The notes: generated by a model from the sequence alone, not told the origin. 64,000 bases of DNA from Bacteroides timonensis (GCF_000513195.1 NZ_CBVI010000077.1:22396-86395); one strand, 5' to 3'. Positions 46,610 to 56,246 are shown, counted from the first letter of the stretch. A program made the numbers and translations.

Positions 46610-47497
46610 TCATATCACAATCTTCTTCTTCCTATAGTTTTCCCTGAACTCCTTCGGTGAACAATCTTTTTTACGTTTAAACATCCGGTTGAAGTTGGAC
46701 AGATTATTGAAGCCGCAATCATAGCAGATTTCGGCAATGGTATGCGCCGAGTCCACCAGCAGGCGTGTAGCAAACCCCAGGCGAATATCTATAATATAGT
46801 CGGAAAGCGTCTTCCCTGTACGTAAACGGAAGAAACGGCTGAACGAAACCGGTGTCATGCCCACCATATCCGCCAGAGTATTCAAACGGATGTCTTCCTG
46901 ATAATGATCGGCAATATATTTCTGTACCTTCTGCACCCGGCGGCTGTCAGAGAACGTCTCGATCTTAGCAAAGGAAGAACTGGACAGCACCTTTGCATCA
47001 TCATACAAAGACAATTCATAAAGAATGCGCAGAAAATGCATCACTGCATAGAATCCCTGTTCTTCGGAAGCCAGTTTATCCAGCCAGTTATACACTTTCA
47101 TGATGGCTTGCATGGGGAAACTAATGCCGCATTGCGCCTTTTCCAGCATACGCCGGATGCTGTCGAACTGGTTCTTATTCATGAAGTTCTTGAAAAACAG
47201 GTTGGATGAGAACTGAATCGTGATTTCCCGTATCTCCTTCGAAGTACATTCGTGTTGCTCCCACACATGCTCCAGTTCTTTGCCGGTGATCAGTACCAAG
47301 TCATAGTCGCTGATAACCTCGGCAGAGTCTCCCACTACCCGGCGGACACCGGCTGCATGTTCCGTAAAGTTCAATTCGAATTCGGCATGACAGTGGATAG
47401 GGTAAGTAAACTCCGTCTTGCGACGGTCGGCGATATAAAAACAATCGCGGTCGGACAAGGGAGTAATCTCCCTCATAATGTAGTTTGAGTTTTCCAT
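46610..47497 (-). CDS. AraC-family transcriptional regulator
   Basis: 295 residues: an N-terminal cupin-like sensing domain (HCHAEFELNF) and a C-terminal double helix-turn-helix at about 190-290 (LADMVGMTPVSFSRFFRLRTG, CGFNNLSNFNRMFKRKKDCSP). It is the only dedicated regulator seen inside the mannan locus, which has no hybrid two-component or SusR gene in the window. Control of the mannan operons is inferred from position. Confidence 0.92.
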   Translation of the reverse strand: MENSNYIMREITPLSDRDCFYIADRRKTEFTYPIHCHAEFELNFTEHAAGVRRVVGDSAEVISDYDLVLITGKELEHVWEQHECTSKEIREITIQFSSNLFFKNFMNKNQFDSIRRMLEKAQCGISFPMQAIMKVYNWLDKLASEEQGFYAVMHFLRILYELSLYDDAKVLSSSSFAKIETFSDSRRVQKVQKYIADHYQEDIRLNTLADMVGMTPVSFSRFFRLRTGKTLSDYIIDIRLGFATRLLVDSAHTIAEICYDCGFNNLSNFNRMFKRKKDCSPKEFRENYRKKKIVI

Positions 47498-47525
47498 ATT
47501 GATTGGTTAAAATAGTATCATGTCA

Positions 47526-47558
47526 CAAAAATAACCATTCTTTTTAATCCCGAATGGT
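47526..47558 (-). promoter_or_regulatory. candidate promoter and dyad for the AraC gene
   Basis: Minus strand TATTTTTG (47526-47533) fits TAnnTTTG, 29 bp before the start. ACCATTC (47534-47540) and GAATGGT (47552-47558) form a perfect 7-bp dyad over the -33 area, a plausible self-control site. Confidence 0.45.
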
Positions 47559-47602
47559 AGAATTTGTTTTATTATGGGGTAAGATTTGTTATAAAAGAAA
47601 GA

Positions 47603-47637
47603 AAGGTTATACCTAGCCATCGGAAAGGTATAACCTT
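47603..47637 (-). terminator. 12-bp hairpin after the GH3 gene
   Basis: AAGGTTATACCT (47603-47614) pairs perfectly with AGGTATAACCTT (47626-47637). On the minus strand TTTCTTTCTTTT follows directly. It lies 40 bp after the GH3 stop. Confidence 0.75.
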
Positions 47638-47676
47638 AAAAGAAAAAAGCAATAACTGTATTTTATTTCTCCTATT

Positions 47677-49977
47677 TTATTTCACAAAGAAAGAATCTTT
47701 CAGCAGATCTTTATCATCAGAAGATGCACCTACCATCACAATGAACTCACCCGGTTCTACAATCTTCTTCATCTTTTTATCATAGAAAGCCAGTTTATCG
47801 GGAGTAATCTTAAAGCTCACGACCTGACTTTCGCCAGCTTTCAACGATACGCGGGCAAAGTCTTTCAGTTCCTTCACCGGACGGGTGACGCTACTGAATT
47901 TATCACGGACATACAGTTGCACGATCTCCACTCCATCACGGTCGCCCGTATTCGTAACTTTTACACTCACATCCACCGTGCCGTCCTTAGTGATTTCTTT
48001 CTGTGCCAATTTCAGGTCATCATATTTATATGTAGTATAAGAAAGACCGTGACCGAACGGATAAAGCGGAGTGCTTGGCTTGCCTGCCGCATAAGGATGG
48101 AAGTATTGTGACGGCTTATGGTTATATATCATCTGCAACTGACCTACGCTATGAGGAATCGTAATAGCCAACTTGGCTGACGGATTCACCTTACCATACA
48201 GAATTTCGGCTACTGCCTGCCCTCCGTACATCCCTGGTGCCCATGCTTCTACGATAGCGGGAAGATTTTCGGCCGCCCACTGCACACCGAGAGGACGTCC
48301 GTTCACCAAAATAAGAATAGTCGGCTTACCGGAAGCGGCCACTTTCTCTATCAACTCGTTCTGCAAACCTACCAGGTCGAGATCCGACCGGTCGGTATCT
48401 TCACCGTCTGTACGGTCGTTCCAACGGAAGCGCATCATATATTCACCTGCCACTACTATATTGAGATCGGCACTCTTGGCACGTACAGCAGCTTCAGCCA
48501 CTTTCTTCGGATCCATGTTGCGAGGGTCCCAACCTTGGTCTACAAAATCAAACTGAGTATCGGGAGCAATCATCTTCAGACCTTCCAGGATGGTAGTTAC
48601 GTTTTCATCTTTCTCAGGAGCACTCCAGTCACCCAGGATATTCTGGTCATCGGCATTGATGCCGGTCACCATAATCTTCTTATATCTGGAAGCATCCAGA
48701 GGGAGCACACCGTCATTCTTCAACAATACAATGCCATTGCGGGCAGACTCAAGAGCCGTTGCACGATGCTCATCGCAAAGGCGTATTTTCATGGTTTCGG
48801 CCTCATCAGCGTATGGTTGTTCAAAAAGACTGAGACGGAATTTTATATCCAGTATACGGCGTACGGATTCGTCAATACGGGATTCGGGGATACGCCCTTC
48901 TTTCACCAATTCCACTACCATTTCATTCCAGTGGATACCATGCATGTGCATGTCCATACCTCCCATAATGGACTGATAAAAAGCTTCCTTCAGATTTTCG
49001 GCAGTGGCATGCAGGTCATGGATATGTTCAATGTCCATCCAGTCGCTGACTACGAATCCGGGGAAGTTCCATTCGCCACGCAGAATATCCTGCATCAGCC
49101 ACTCATTGCTATGACAAGGGATACCGTTCAGTTCATTGTGGGCAGTCATCAGGGACATAGCTCCCGCCTTCACTCCTGCCTCAAAGGGAGGAAAGAAAAC
49201 TTCACGAAGTGTACGCTCTGACAAATCTGTGGGAGACCCGTTCGTTCCGTTGATGGGTTCACTGCCACCGACGAAATGCTTGATACAAGCCAGTACATCT
49301 TCGTTGCCATTCAAATCACCCTGATAACCTTTCACGGACTGTACGCCCAGCAAAGTGACCAGATAAGGATCTTCACCATACGTTTCGCCAACACGTCCCC
49401 AACGGGCATCACGGGCTACTTCTACATTCGGATTAAACGTCCAGTGCATGTTCATGGCACGCATTTCCTTTGCAGTCTGCCGGGCTATCTTATAAGCCAT
49501 CAGCGTATCAAAGGAACAGGCAAGGTTGATGTTGGTGGGGTATACTGTATTATCCGGCGCATTGGCATTGCCATGAATAGCATCGATACCGAATATAATA
49601 GGTATCTGCAAGCGGCTCTTCATTGCGAGAGATTGCAGATAGTTGGCCTCTTCAATGGTCAATACATGTAGAAAAGAACCGATCAGGCCTTCTTCCGTCC
49701 ACTTCTCTATATCTTTCTCCGTAAAGCCGGGATAGAAAGCATTTGCGGTATTATTCTTCAATTCTTCTTCGGTCATCACGGCACTGTTTGCCTTGATATG
49801 TTCCACACCGACGAACTGATTCATCTGACCTACTTTCTCCTCCAGAGTCATTCTTTTCAAGAGATCTTCTACCCTGTCCTTTACGGGTGCGGTAGAGTCT
49901 TTATACACTTCCTTCTGGCTTCCGCCACAGGAACACAAACAAGCTCCGATTGCCATAGTTGCGATTATTTTCTTCAT
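47677..49977 (-). CDS. GH3 beta-glucosidase (BglX-like), exported
   Basis: A 766-residue three-domain GH3 enzyme: barrel, alpha/beta sandwich, fibronectin III-like end (VTNTGDRDGVEIVQLYVRDK). Nucleophile Asp312 in GFVVSDWMDIEH. A cysteine-rich signal peptide end (CLCSCGGS) suggests lipidation at Cys17. In this place it could trim glucose, or possibly mannose, from glucomannan oligosaccharides. It forms its own transcription unit with a strong hairpin behind it. Confidence 0.93.
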   Translation of the reverse strand: MKKIIATMAIGACLCSCGGSQKEVYKDSTAPVKDRVEDLLKRMTLEEKVGQMNQFVGVEHIKANSAVMTEEELKNNTANAFYPGFTEKDIEKWTEEGLIGSFLHVLTIEEANYLQSLAMKSRLQIPIIFGIDAIHGNANAPDNTVYPTNINLACSFDTLMAYKIARQTAKEMRAMNMHWTFNPNVEVARDARWGRVGETYGEDPYLVTLLGVQSVKGYQGDLNGNEDVLACIKHFVGGSEPINGTNGSPTDLSERTLREVFFPPFEAGVKAGAMSLMTAHNELNGIPCHSNEWLMQDILRGEWNFPGFVVSDWMDIEHIHDLHATAENLKEAFYQSIMGGMDMHMHGIHWNEMVVELVKEGRIPESRIDESVRRILDIKFRLSLFEQPYADEAETMKIRLCDEHRATALESARNGIVLLKNDGVLPLDASRYKKIMVTGINADDQNILGDWSAPEKDENVTTILEGLKMIAPDTQFDFVDQGWDPRNMDPKKVAEAAVRAKSADLNIVVAGEYMMRFRWNDRTDGEDTDRSDLDLVGLQNELIEKVAASGKPTILILVNGRPLGVQWAAENLPAIVEAWAPGMYGGQAVAEILYGKVNPSAKLAITIPHSVGQLQMIYNHKPSQYFHPYAAGKPSTPLYPFGHGLSYTTYKYDDLKLAQKEITKDGTVDVSVKVTNTGDRDGVEIVQLYVRDKFSSVTRPVKELKDFARVSLKAGESQVVSFKITPDKLAFYDKKMKKIVEPGEFIVMVGASSDDKDLLKDSFFVK

Positions 49978-50000
49978 TATTATTAGGATATGAACTAAAT

Positions 50001-50099
50001 GTGATAAGGTGGTAGAGTGATAAAATGATAACGGGATAACGCTCTGTGATATATAGCGCAGCTACTTTATCACCCTATCACCTTACCACCTTATCACTC
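50001..50099. repeat. TATAGCGCAGC-core palindrome, 8-bp-word arms
   Basis: Arms built of GTGATAAG/GTGGTAGA words; core TATAGCGCAGC at 50052-50062. It is almost identical to the copies at 26772 (reversed) and 59534. It lies in the 323-bp divergent gap 49978-50300; the other 200 bp of that gap show no gene or clear signal. Confidence 0.9.
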
Positions 50100-50300
50100 T
50101 TTTCCTTCTTTTCTTTTCCGTTACACCGCAAAGATAGTGCTCTCCATGAATTTCCGGCAACAGTTTCTTATCCAAATGTAGTACAATTTGTTTCAAATCG
50201 AGGTATCAGTTGTATTCCTCATACTTTTGATGAACAAAACAAGTCTTTTCCGGAAGAAATATATACTTTTGTATCCGAACAATCTCTTAAACCCAATAAC

Positions 50301-51308
50301 ATGATAAACCCCATTTACTCTCCCGACAGCAACCGGTATGACAATGGTATGAAGTACCGCCGGTGCGGACGAAGCGGCATCCTGCTGCCCGAAATATCCT
50401 TAGGCTTATGGCACAACTTCGGCGACGTAAACACGCTGGCCAATTCCCAGGCAATGGCACATTACGCTTTCGACCAAGGTATCACCCATTTCGACCTTGC
50501 CAACAACTACGGTCCATCCTACGGTTCTGCCGAAGAAACCTTCGGAATGATTATGAAGAAATCGTTCATGCCCTACCGGGACGAACTGTTCATTTCAACC
50601 AAAGCCGGTCATGACATGTGGCCCGGCCCATACGGTGAATGGGGGTCCAGAAAGTATCTGATGAACAGCCTCAACCAAAGTCTGAAACGGATGAATCTGG
50701 ACTATGTAGACATCTTCTACTCGCACCGCTATGATCCGGAAACTCCATTGGAAGAAACACTGCAAGCTCTTGTTGACATTGTCCGACAGGGCAAAGCCTT
50801 ATACGTGGGTATCTCCAAATATCCGAAAGAAGCTGCCGAATTTGCTTACCGCTATCTGGAAGAGAGAGATGTGCATTGCTTGCTTTATCAAGGAAGATAT
50901 AATATGTTCAACCGGGAACCGGAAGAAGAAGGTATTCTGCAACAGGCCAAAGAAAACGGAACAGGTTTCATCGCCTTCTCACCGTTGGCACAAGGACTGC
51001 TGACGAACCGTTATCTGAAAGGTATTCCCGAAGACTCACGCATCGCCAAAGGCGGTTTCCTGAAAAAAGAAGCATTGACTGACGAGACACTGAAGAAGAT
51101 AAGAGCCCTAAACGAAATTGCCACACAACGCGGACAAACTCTTGCTGAGATGGCTCTGGCATGGTTACTGAAAGATGATATGATTACTTCAGTCATTATC
51201 GGAGCAAGCTCTGTAGCACAGTTAAATGACAATCTGCAAAGTATCAAAAATACGAAATTCACGGCAGAAGAATTAGAAAAGATCAATCAGATAGATAGTC
51301 TGAAATAA
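50301..51308 (+). CDS. aldo-keto reductase (YghZ-like)
   Basis: 335 residues from the ATG at 50301. The frame is open upstream to 50046, but that part translates the repeat and is not conserved-looking. The catalytic tetrad is Asp65, Tyr70, Lys101 and His142 (HFDLANNYG, STKAGHD, IFYSHRYDP). The start (YDNGMKYRRCGRSGILLPEI) and GPSYGSAEETFG are typical of the YghZ/AKR14 group, NADPH-dependent reductases of small aldehydes. No link to the mannan genes is needed. Confidence 0.92.
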   Translation: MINPIYSPDSNRYDNGMKYRRCGRSGILLPEISLGLWHNFGDVNTLANSQAMAHYAFDQGITHFDLANNYGPSYGSAEETFGMIMKKSFMPYRDELFISTKAGHDMWPGPYGEWGSRKYLMNSLNQSLKRMNLDYVDIFYSHRYDPETPLEETLQALVDIVRQGKALYVGISKYPKEAAEFAYRYLEERDVHCLLYQGRYNMFNREPEEEGILQQAKENGTGFIAFSPLAQGLLTNRYLKGIPEDSRIAKGGFLKKEALTDETLKKIRALNEIATQRGQTLAEMALAWLLKDDMITSVIIGASSVAQLNDNLQSIKNTKFTAEELEKINQIDSLK

Positions 51309-51349
51309 ACTGATAACAAGGACTTGTTTTATCATCATCAGGTAAATCG

Positions 51350-51457
51350 GTTCCTTTTAAGAGTAACGAGCGTTCCACGAAAGGGAACGCTCGTTTCCAT
51401 TAAGGGAAATCCCAGTTCCCATTAAAGGAACAGGCGTTCCTACGTGAGGGAACAAGC
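51350..51457. repeat. tandem 21-22-bp dyad units (four clear, plus degenerate ends)
   Basis: Units start at 51350 (degenerate), 51372, 51393, 51415 and 51436. The clear ones carry GTTCC/GGAAC arms around 7-8-bp spacers. The unit at 51393 has TTTCC/GGAAA instead, both arms changed together. A partial unit follows at 51458. The array lies between two plus-strand genes (aldo-keto reductase and DUF4136 lipoprotein). Confidence 0.9.
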
Positions 51458-51601
51458 ATTCCCTTTCTTAAGACTTTTTTCACCAAGAATACAATTTTAA
51501 CATACCCCCTTCTGAACCTTTTATTTTTTATCTTGTTCATGTACCAAAAGCCTGAGGTACCAGGGCAGGATTTTTATATTTAACCTAAACATTATAAAAG
51601 T

Positions 51602-52234
51602 ATGAAGAAATTAATTCCCCTATTATTGGTGGTCTTGACTTTCGCAGCCTGCGAAAAAGACCCTGACACGGATAAGCTGGACAACAAGTATCTGGTTTAT
51701 ACTAACTATGACACGAAAGCTGATTTCAAAGCTTTCCAAACGTACTACATGCCGGACAGCATCCTTATCATCGGTGATAAGAAAGAAGCTGAATACTGGA
51801 AAGATGAGAGCGCCCAGGAAATTTTGCAAGCCTACGCTACCAATATGAACAATCGCGGCTATGTCCGTGTAGACGATCGCGAAGAAGCCAACCTCGGTTT
51901 GCAGGTCAGCTACATTAAGAGCACTTACTACTTTAATGACTACGGACGTCCCGAATGGTGGTGGAACTACCCAGGCTACTGGGATGCACCTTACTGGGGT
52001 AACTGGGGCGGATGGTACTACCCGTATGCCGTGACTTATACATATAGCACCGGTTCATTCATCACCGAGCTCCTCAACCTGGAAGCCACTCAAGGCGAAA
52101 AGGAAAAATTGCCCATACTCTGGACAAGCTATATGAGTGGATTGCTTAGCGGTTCTACAGCTGTAAACACCAAACTGGCCGTTGAAGGTGTGAACCAAGC
52201 CTACGCTCAATCTTCCTATCTTACTAATAAGTAA
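51602..52234 (+). CDS. DUF4136-type lipoprotein with Trp/Tyr-rich stretch
   Basis: A 210-residue lipoprotein (FAAC, Cys17) that fits the DUF4136 pattern (TKADFKAFQTYYMPD, NNRGYVRVDDREEANLGLQV). Residues about 119-142 are extremely rich in Trp, Tyr, Gly and Pro. Function unknown. The next gene, 120 bp on, encodes an outer-membrane barrel, so the two probably act together at the outer membrane. Confidence 0.8.
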   Translation: MKKLIPLLLVVLTFAACEKDPDTDKLDNKYLVYTNYDTKADFKAFQTYYMPDSILIIGDKKEAEYWKDESAQEILQAYATNMNNRGYVRVDDREEANLGLQVSYIKSTYYFNDYGRPEWWWNYPGYWDAPYWGNWGGWYYPYAVTYTYSTGSFITELLNLEATQGEKEKLPILWTSYMSGLLSGSTAVNTKLAVEGVNQAYAQSSYLTNK

Positions 52235-52354
52235 TGAGAAACAGGAGATACCATAATAAACTATCAACCTTTCACTCCTGATTTATATTAGTAGTAAATA
52301 GTTAAGTAGAGAGGTACAGCCTGAAGTATCTCATAACTAAAAACAATAACAAGT

Positions 52355-52984
52355 ATGAAAACAATAAAATATCTTTCTATGAGAGTACTGGCAATCACTG
52401 CCCTGGCTCTCGTCTTCGCCATGCCGGCAAAGGCACAACTAACCGATAACGGTTATGCCAACATCGATTGGCAATTCAACTTCCCCTTGAGCAACCACTT
52501 CGCTGATAAAGCCAGCGGATGGGGTATGAGCTTTGAAGGCGGTTACTATGTGACTCCGAATATTGCTCTTGGTGCCTTCCTGGCCTACCACAGCAACCAT
52601 GAATACTTCGGTCGCCAGACACTTCCCGTAGGCGAAGGCGGTAGCATCAATACTGACCAGCAGCACACATTGTTCCAATTGCCTTTCGGCCTTGCCGGAC
52701 GCTATACTTTCGACCGCGGTAGCGCTTTCCAACCTTACGTTGGTGTGAAAGTAGGTCCTCAATATGCCGAAATCAAGTCTACTTTCAATGTGTACGAAGC
52801 TAACAAGAGCACCTGGGGCTTCTACGTATCACCGGAAATTGGTATCAACATCTACCCATGGGCTTATGGTCCGGGTCTGCACGTTGCCGCTTACTATAGC
52901 TACGGCACAAACAAGGGTGACCTGTTCACATACAGTGTAGATGGTTTGAGCAACTTCGGTCTACGCCTGGGTATTGCATTCTAA
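52355..52984 (+). CDS. small outer-membrane beta-barrel protein
   Basis: 209 residues: signal peptide to MPAKAQ, then beta strands with the OMP_b-brl pattern (YGNIALGAFLAYHSNHEYF-like strands, PYVGVKVGPQYAE) and the C-terminal LGIAF ending in Phe, the typical barrel signal. It follows the DUF4136 lipoprotein gene and is followed by a strong terminator. No specific function can be given. Confidence 0.82.
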   Translation: MKTIKYLSMRVLAITALALVFAMPAKAQLTDNGYANIDWQFNFPLSNHFADKASGWGMSFEGGYYVTPNIALGAFLAYHSNHEYFGRQTLPVGEGGSINTDQQHTLFQLPFGLAGRYTFDRGSAFQPYVGVKVGPQYAEIKSTFNVYEANKSTWGFYVSPEIGINIYPWAYGPGLHVAAYYSYGTNKGDLFTYSVDGLSNFGLRLGIAF

Positions 52985-53044
52985 CATAATTTGCATTGCA
53001 ACACAATAAGTTTGACTGGTATTAATTGATTGTTTCAAGACGTG

Positions 53045-53094
53045 AAAAAAGGGAATAACCGGCCGCGTGAGCGGGGGGCTATTCCCCTTTTTTT
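53045..53094. terminator. bidirectional hairpin terminator
   Basis: AAAAAAGGGAATA and TATTCCCCTTTTTT flank a GC-rich stem (CCGC-GTGA-GCGG). A-run before and T-run after allow use on both strands, between the converging barrel gene and GH3 fusion gene. Confidence 0.88.
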
Positions 53095-53095
53095 C

Positions 53096-56000
53096 TCATT
53101 TCACCGCCTGATACATCACCTCCTGTATTCGTGTACGAATATCCATCTTCATCAGTTTCGTATTCCATACATTGGGATAAATGCGATTACACAGGAAGAC
53201 GTAAACAAGGCCGTTCGTCGGATCTACCCAGGCACAAGTACCCGTAAAGCCGGTATGACCATAAACAGTAGAAGGGGTAGCGGCAGCGCATGGGCTCTTT
53301 GCCGGATTCTGACGGTCGGGCTTATCAAATCCCAGACCACGGCGGCTGATGCGCGAAACCGTAGTAGTAAATACACGGCAAGTCTCCGGACTCAGATAAC
53401 GCTTGCCATCCAGTTCACCACCATTCAGCAACATCTGATAAATTCGCGCTACTTCCGTTGCATTAGAGAATAGTCCGGCATTCCCCGATACACCACCCTG
53501 GAAGGCTGCCGACTCATCATGTACAAAGCCTTGAAGAACAGTCTTCCGCAAGAAAGGATCAAAGGAAGAAGGTATAATTTCGGCTTTCGACAGAGGAGCA
53601 TGGCCACCGGAAACAATGCCGGCATAAACCGTTCCCGCAGTAGCTGCACCTCGCAGCGGCAGGTATCCGGTACGTTTCAGTCCCATCGGAGCATAGAACT
53701 CCTGCTCCAGAAAAGCATCCATCGACATTCCCGTACGCGCTTCCACCAACTGCTGCAACAGGATGAAGCCGACACAACTATACCTATAGCGGCGGTCACG
53801 CAACGGAGTTTCTATAATCTTCTGCCGATATGCCTCCTTGAAGGAGCGATTCAGCCACAAGCTATCAGAGACCTGCAATGTGTGCTCTGCCGTCCGTACC
53901 TTAGACATCAGCCCCTTCTGGAACTTGAACTTCGGGTTTGCCCAGGTACGTACACCAATCTGTGCGGAATGTGCGGCATCGGGCTTTGCCTTGAAAAGAG
54001 TTCCTTCATAACTTTCCTTATCGATAGCTTCCAGATAGAACAACAACGTGGAAGGCAATCCGGACTCATGCAACAGTAATTGCCGGACAGTAATATCCTT
54101 TTTATCCGTATCCTGAAGCCAAGGCAGATAGTCCGACACACGGTCAGTAAGATTCAGACGCCCTTTATCGTACAGCTTCATGACGGCAAGCAGTGTTGCC
54201 GTAGTCTTTGTCAGCGAAGCAAGGTCATAAACATCCGTCGGGGATACCGGCAAGGTAGCACCCGGAATAGCGGATGCAGAAAGTCCGTTGGCAGAAGCGC
54301 CCGGCCAGGTATGCGTTCCGAATGCCTTATTATACATTTCCTTTCCATCTTTCAATATCACGATCTGGCAACCGGGATAGGCACCTTCCTTAATCCCTTC
54401 TTTCGCAATCTCATCGATACGGGTCAGCAGACGAGAGTTCACTCCATACTCATCGGGCACAAAGTGGAGCGGTGTCTTCGGAGTAATAACCTGCCCCGTA
54501 CCTGTGGCAAACAAATTGCTGATACTTGCCGAAAGGCGTCCGTCGGCTGTCGCATCTCCATAAAGTATTTGGGCTACCCGGCACTGCACATCATCTATCG
54601 AAGAATGCGCCAATACTACGGCGTCCGCAGCCGACACTGCCCGGCGTATCTGCAACATCTGTTTACCGGGAATAAAAAGCAGATAAACCACCGGCACATC
54701 GTGAGTAAACTCGGCAAAGAAGGGTTGGTAGGGTGCCAGGCGATGTTCCGTGACGCAGACAAGAATACGTTTATATTGTGACAATGAATCACGCAACAGC
54801 TTGCGTGCAGCAGGCTGCAAGTCTTTCTTCAGCTGAAAGACGGTGGGACTTCCTTCCGTCCTGGTGGAATTTATATATCCGGAGAGTTCTTTCAGGAACG
54901 GCTGTACCTCTTTCGCATCCCCCACATTGAGCACCGCCACTTCACGGATATCCGCATCCAATGGAAGCACATTGTTTTTATTTCTCAGCACAGTGATCGC
55001 CTCCTGGTTCAGACGCCGTATCAGATCACGCGTATGTGCCGTATTGATGCGGTTTCCCAAACCGGAAAGACGGACAAAAGGTTTCTTCGATAATCCGAGA
55101 GCATATTTATAGGTAAGCACCTTCCGGCACTTCGCTTCGATTTCCGCTTCTGTCAACTCACCGCTCTTCACGGCATCCAGTATAGCTTCCACCTCTTCCT
55201 TTATCCGCCGGGGAACAAGCAGCAGGTCGTGCCCGGCCTGCAACGCCTGCAAGCAAATACTCGCGTTATTGGCAGATACTCCCTTCATGGCAAGTGCATC
55301 CGTAAACACCAACCCTTTGAACTGCATCTCCTGCGTCAACAAATCATGCACCACTTTGCGCGAAAGCGAAGAAGGCACCCCCCGTTTCGGCTCAAGCACC
55401 GGCACTTCCAAATGTCCCACCATCATACCGGACAGTCCGGCCTGAATCGCCTTTCTGAACGGATAAAGCTCCACGCTGTCCAGACGTGCACGCGAAAACG
55501 ACAGCTTCGGCAATGAATGATGCGAATCCACATCCGTATCTCCATGACCGGGAAAATGCTTGCTTACGGAAAGTACACCGCCATCTTCCAGTCCACGTGC
55601 ATAAGCTATCACTTTATCCGCCACATTTACCGGACTTTCTCCAAAAGAGCGGGTATTGATAACGGGATTCTTCGGATTGATATTCACATCTGCCACGGGA
55701 GCAAAGTTGACTTGCACGCCAAGCTCACGGCACTGCCGGGCCATCTCGCGCCCGTACTCATAGAGCAGGCTGTCGTTTTGTATACAGCCCAGAACCATAT
55801 TTCGCGGAAACACCGGCGTACCCCGCAAACGCATGGAAAGCCCCCACTCGCCGTCAAAGGTAATCATCAACGGAACATCCGCCATTTTCTGCGCTTCATT
55901 AGTCAGTGCCACCTGGTTTTCCATCCGTCCACCGGAAAAGAGCAGGCCACCCACTTTGTAGTCGTCCACTACTTTGCGCAACAGGTCGCGGTTTGCTTTA

Positions 56001-56236
56001 TCCTGTTGGGGGGCAATGGTATAAATGAATAGTTGTCCGATACGTTCTTTCAGACTCATCTTGTTGAGCACTGAGTCCACCCACTGCCGGCAGCGGGCAT
56101 CATTGGTAAAGGGACGCATCAGGATAGGTTCAACAGGCGCAACAGGAGATTGCGGTGCCGGCAAACGATGTGTCCGGGCATCCGGACGGACACAACAACT
56201 GAATAGTATCAGGAGGAATAGGAATAGTTTCTTCAT
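53096..56236 (-). CDS. GH3 (NagZ-type) fused to a serine-beta-lactamase-like hydrolase
   Basis: A 1046-residue lipoprotein-like protein (LFSCC near residue 14). Residues about 45-385 are a NagZ-type GH3 barrel with KHFPGHGDTDVDSHHSLP (226-243, acid/base dyad) and nucleophile Asp313 (FTDALAMKG). A GH3 C-terminal domain follows (about 400-585). Residues about 600-1046 are a class C beta-lactamase-type hydrolase with Ser674-x-x-Lys677 (ASLTK), Tyr-Ser-Cys near 819-821, and HTG (994-996). NagZ-type enzymes release N-acetylglucosamine from cell-wall fragments; the second half may be a peptidase or esterase on the attached peptide. A paralogue lies directly upstream. Confidence 0.92.
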   Translation of the reverse strand: MKKLFLFLLILFSCCVRPDARTHRLPAPQSPVAPVEPILMRPFTNDARCRQWVDSVLNKMSLKERIGQLFIYTIAPQQDKANRDLLRKVVDDYKVGGLLFSGGRMENQVALTNEAQKMADVPLMITFDGEWGLSMRLRGTPVFPRNMVLGCIQNDSLLYEYGREMARQCRELGVQVNFAPVADVNINPKNPVINTRSFGESPVNVADKVIAYARGLEDGGVLSVSKHFPGHGDTDVDSHHSLPKLSFSRARLDSVELYPFRKAIQAGLSGMMVGHLEVPVLEPKRGVPSSLSRKVVHDLLTQEMQFKGLVFTDALAMKGVSANNASICLQALQAGHDLLLVPRRIKEEVEAILDAVKSGELTEAEIEAKCRKVLTYKYALGLSKKPFVRLSGLGNRINTAHTRDLIRRLNQEAITVLRNKNNVLPLDADIREVAVLNVGDAKEVQPFLKELSGYINSTRTEGSPTVFQLKKDLQPAARKLLRDSLSQYKRILVCVTEHRLAPYQPFFAEFTHDVPVVYLLFIPGKQMLQIRRAVSAADAVVLAHSSIDDVQCRVAQILYGDATADGRLSASISNLFATGTGQVITPKTPLHFVPDEYGVNSRLLTRIDEIAKEGIKEGAYPGCQIVILKDGKEMYNKAFGTHTWPGASANGLSASAIPGATLPVSPTDVYDLASLTKTTATLLAVMKLYDKGRLNLTDRVSDYLPWLQDTDKKDITVRQLLLHESGLPSTLLFYLEAIDKESYEGTLFKAKPDAAHSAQIGVRTWANPKFKFQKGLMSKVRTAEHTLQVSDSLWLNRSFKEAYRQKIIETPLRDRRYRYSCVGFILLQQLVEARTGMSMDAFLEQEFYAPMGLKRTGYLPLRGAATAGTVYAGIVSGGHAPLSKAEIIPSSFDPFLRKTVLQGFVHDESAAFQGGVSGNAGLFSNATEVARIYQMLLNGGELDGKRYLSPETCRVFTTTVSRISRRGLGFDKPDRQNPAKSPCAAATPSTVYGHTGFTGTCAWVDPTNGLVYVFLCNRIYPNVWNTKLMKMDIRTRIQEVMYQAVK

Positions 56237-56246
56237 ACATTAACAA

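Noticed and set aside
50046..50300. N-terminal extension of the aldo-keto reductase
   Set aside because: It translates the palindromic repeat; the same peptide start appears at the repeat copy at 59581, so it is repeat sequence, not protein.
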